Assembly (NCBI GenBank): GCA_015057035.1
Contig: SVFC01000009.1
Location: 18,984 to 82,983 of the forward strand
Source: Lachnospiraceae bacterium
GTDB lineage: Bacteria > Bacillota > Clostridia > Lachnospirales > Lachnospiraceae
Length of the DNA stretch: 64,000 nucleotides
Direction: 5' to 3'
Shown here: positions 63,355 to 64,000 of the stretch, in pieces
How the letters are laid out: each line of letters begins with the position of its first letter
Numbering within the stretch: the stretch's first letter is position 1
Made by a program: the position numbers and the translations under genes
Notes under the pieces: generated by a model
Seen by the model: only the letters and a program-made list of their open reading frames with translations
Database searches by the model: none
What the model was told of the DNA's origin: nothing

Positions 63355-63436
63355 GTCAATTTGCCAATACATTCGTCAAATCTTTGTCACTTTGCCAATA
63401 GCATTTTTGACAAAGGTACGATAAGATGTGTACAGT
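63355..63436 (+). promoter_or_regulatory. Promoter region with direct and inverted repeats before the sugar ABC ATPase
   Basis: A perfect -35 TTGACA (63407-63412) and TACAGT (63431-63436) are 18 bases apart. Upstream, two direct repeats of type GTCA-x-TTTGCCAATA (63355-63373 and 63386-63405) start 31 bases apart, and an 8-bp inverted repeat CTTTGTCA/TGACAAAG (63382-63389, 63408-63415) covers the -35. The stretch from 63189 to 63354 shows no gene and no clear signal. Confidence 0.6.
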
Positions 63437-63481
63437 AAGGTCCGTAGGAGGCCTATATGCAATACAGGAGGAATAATAGAA

Positions 63482-64000
63482 ATGGCAAGTTTATCATTAA
63501 AGAACATTTGCAAAGTTTACGAAAACGGATTTGAAGCAGTTAAAGATTTCAATCTTGAAGTTGAAGACAAAGAATTTATCATCTTCGTAGGACCTTCAGG
63601 ATGTGGTAAATCTACAACACTTCGTATGATCGCTGGTTTGGAAGAGATTTCATCTGGTGAATTAAAAATCGATGGAAAAATCATGAATGACGTAGAACCA
63701 AAGGATAGAGATATCGCAATGGTATTCCAGAACTACGCATTATATCCACATATGACAGTATTTGATAACATGGCATTTGGTCTTAAATTAAGAAAAGTTC
63801 CAAAACATGAAATCAAAGCTAAAGTAGAAGAAGCAGCAAGAATTCTTGACCTTGAGAAATTATTAGACCGTAAACCAAAGGCTTTATCTGGTGGACAGAG
63901 ACAGCGTGTTGCTATGGGTCGTGCTATCGTTCGTAATCCTAAGGTATTCCTTATGGACGAACCTTTATCAAACCTTGATGCTAAACTTCGTGTACAGATG
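63482..64000 (+). CDS. msmK: Sugar ABC transporter ATP-binding protein, MsmK/UgpC type (partial)
   Basis: The first 173 residues are present; the gene runs off the window. Walker A (G-P-S-G-C-G-K-S-T), the Q-loop ([11 protein letters not shown]), the signature L-S-G-G-Q-R-Q-R and Walker B ([12 protein letters not shown]) are intact. This MalK-type group energises several sugar or glycerol-phosphate importers; in Firmicutes one copy often serves many permeases. AGGAGG precedes the ATG. The symbol is a family label, not proof of substrate. Confidence 0.93.
   Translation, partial: MASLSLKNICKVYENGFEAVKDFNLEVEDKEFIIFVGPSGCGKSTTLRMIAGLEEISSGELKIDGKIMNDVEPKDRDIAMVFQNYALYPHMTVFDNMAFGLKLRKVPKHEIKAKVEEAARILDLEKLLDRKPKALSGGQRQRVAMGRAIVRNPKVFLMDEPLSNLDAKLRVQM

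Noticed and set aside
1..64000. tRNA or rRNA genes, insertion sequences, phage genes or attachment sites
   Set aside because: No cloverleaf-like segments in the intergenic gaps, and no transposase, integrase or capsid motifs in any frame.

Overview
The window is AT-rich and densely coded. It looks like a chromosomal segment of an anaerobic, spore-forming, polysaccharide-degrading gut or rumen Firmicute of the class Clostridia, most likely Lachnospiraceae. The basis for this is a stage IV sporulation gene (spoIVA), a rubrerythrin, strong ribosome-binding sites of the GGAGG type, TTG and GTG starts, many plant-glycan and alpha-glucan enzymes, and familiar Clostridial gene orders (rplS-lepB-rbgA-rnhB; DUF512-der-plsY-gpsA). 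I cannot assign a genus. No tRNA, rRNA, CRISPR array, prophage or insertion sequence was seen, and no stretch longer than 300 bases lacks a gene.

Layout. 0-8.5 kb: tail of a probable glycosidase, DUF2809 membrane protein, a divergent receiver protein, rubrerythrin, a MIF-type tautomerase, exonuclease III, an ECF sigma factor overlapping a membrane-anchored beta-propeller gene, a zinc-ribbon membrane protein, an oddly built GH43 arabinanase and MscL. 8.7-23.1 kb: a signalling island with a PAS histidine kinase, a receiver with a degraded HD-GYP domain, CheR, CheB, a CheY-like protein, CheA, CheW and a methyl-accepting protein without a ligand-binding domain, then two large membrane hybrid kinases, the second fused to a complete DegV lipid-binding domain. 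23.1-27.2 kb: uppP, a phosphopantetheinyl transferase, greA, metF and two unknown genes. 27.2-35.5 kb: GH2 and GH36 glycosidases, thymidine kinase, a short-chain dehydrogenase, threonine aldolase and asparaginase. 35.6-42.9 kb: pullulanase, ClC channel, malQ, lipid kinase and spoIVA. 43-51 kb: a lipoprotein, rplS, a signal-peptidase-like protein lacking both catalytic residues, rbgA, rnhB, stand-alone FliK-like and FlhB-like genes, yraN, pgeF and an M42 peptidase. 51-56.7 kb: a lipoprotein, a YwaF-like protein and a GntR(YtrA type)-ABC operon with a recognisable operator. 56.7-64 kb: DUF512, der, plsY, gpsA, dut, two unknown genes, and the start of an MsmK-type sugar ABC ATPase behind a repeat-rich promoter.

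The genes suggest one theme: uptake and breakdown of arabinan, galactosides and alpha-glucans, with a large sensory apparatus. The most unusual parts are the chemosensory and hybrid-kinase island (8.6-23.1 kb) with its kinase-DegV fusion, the catalytically dead signal peptidase homologue, the GH43 enzyme placed behind an internal membrane hairpin, and the 20-bp palindrome overlapping the pullulanase promoter and ribosome-binding site. All family assignments come from reading motifs by eye; no database search was run.
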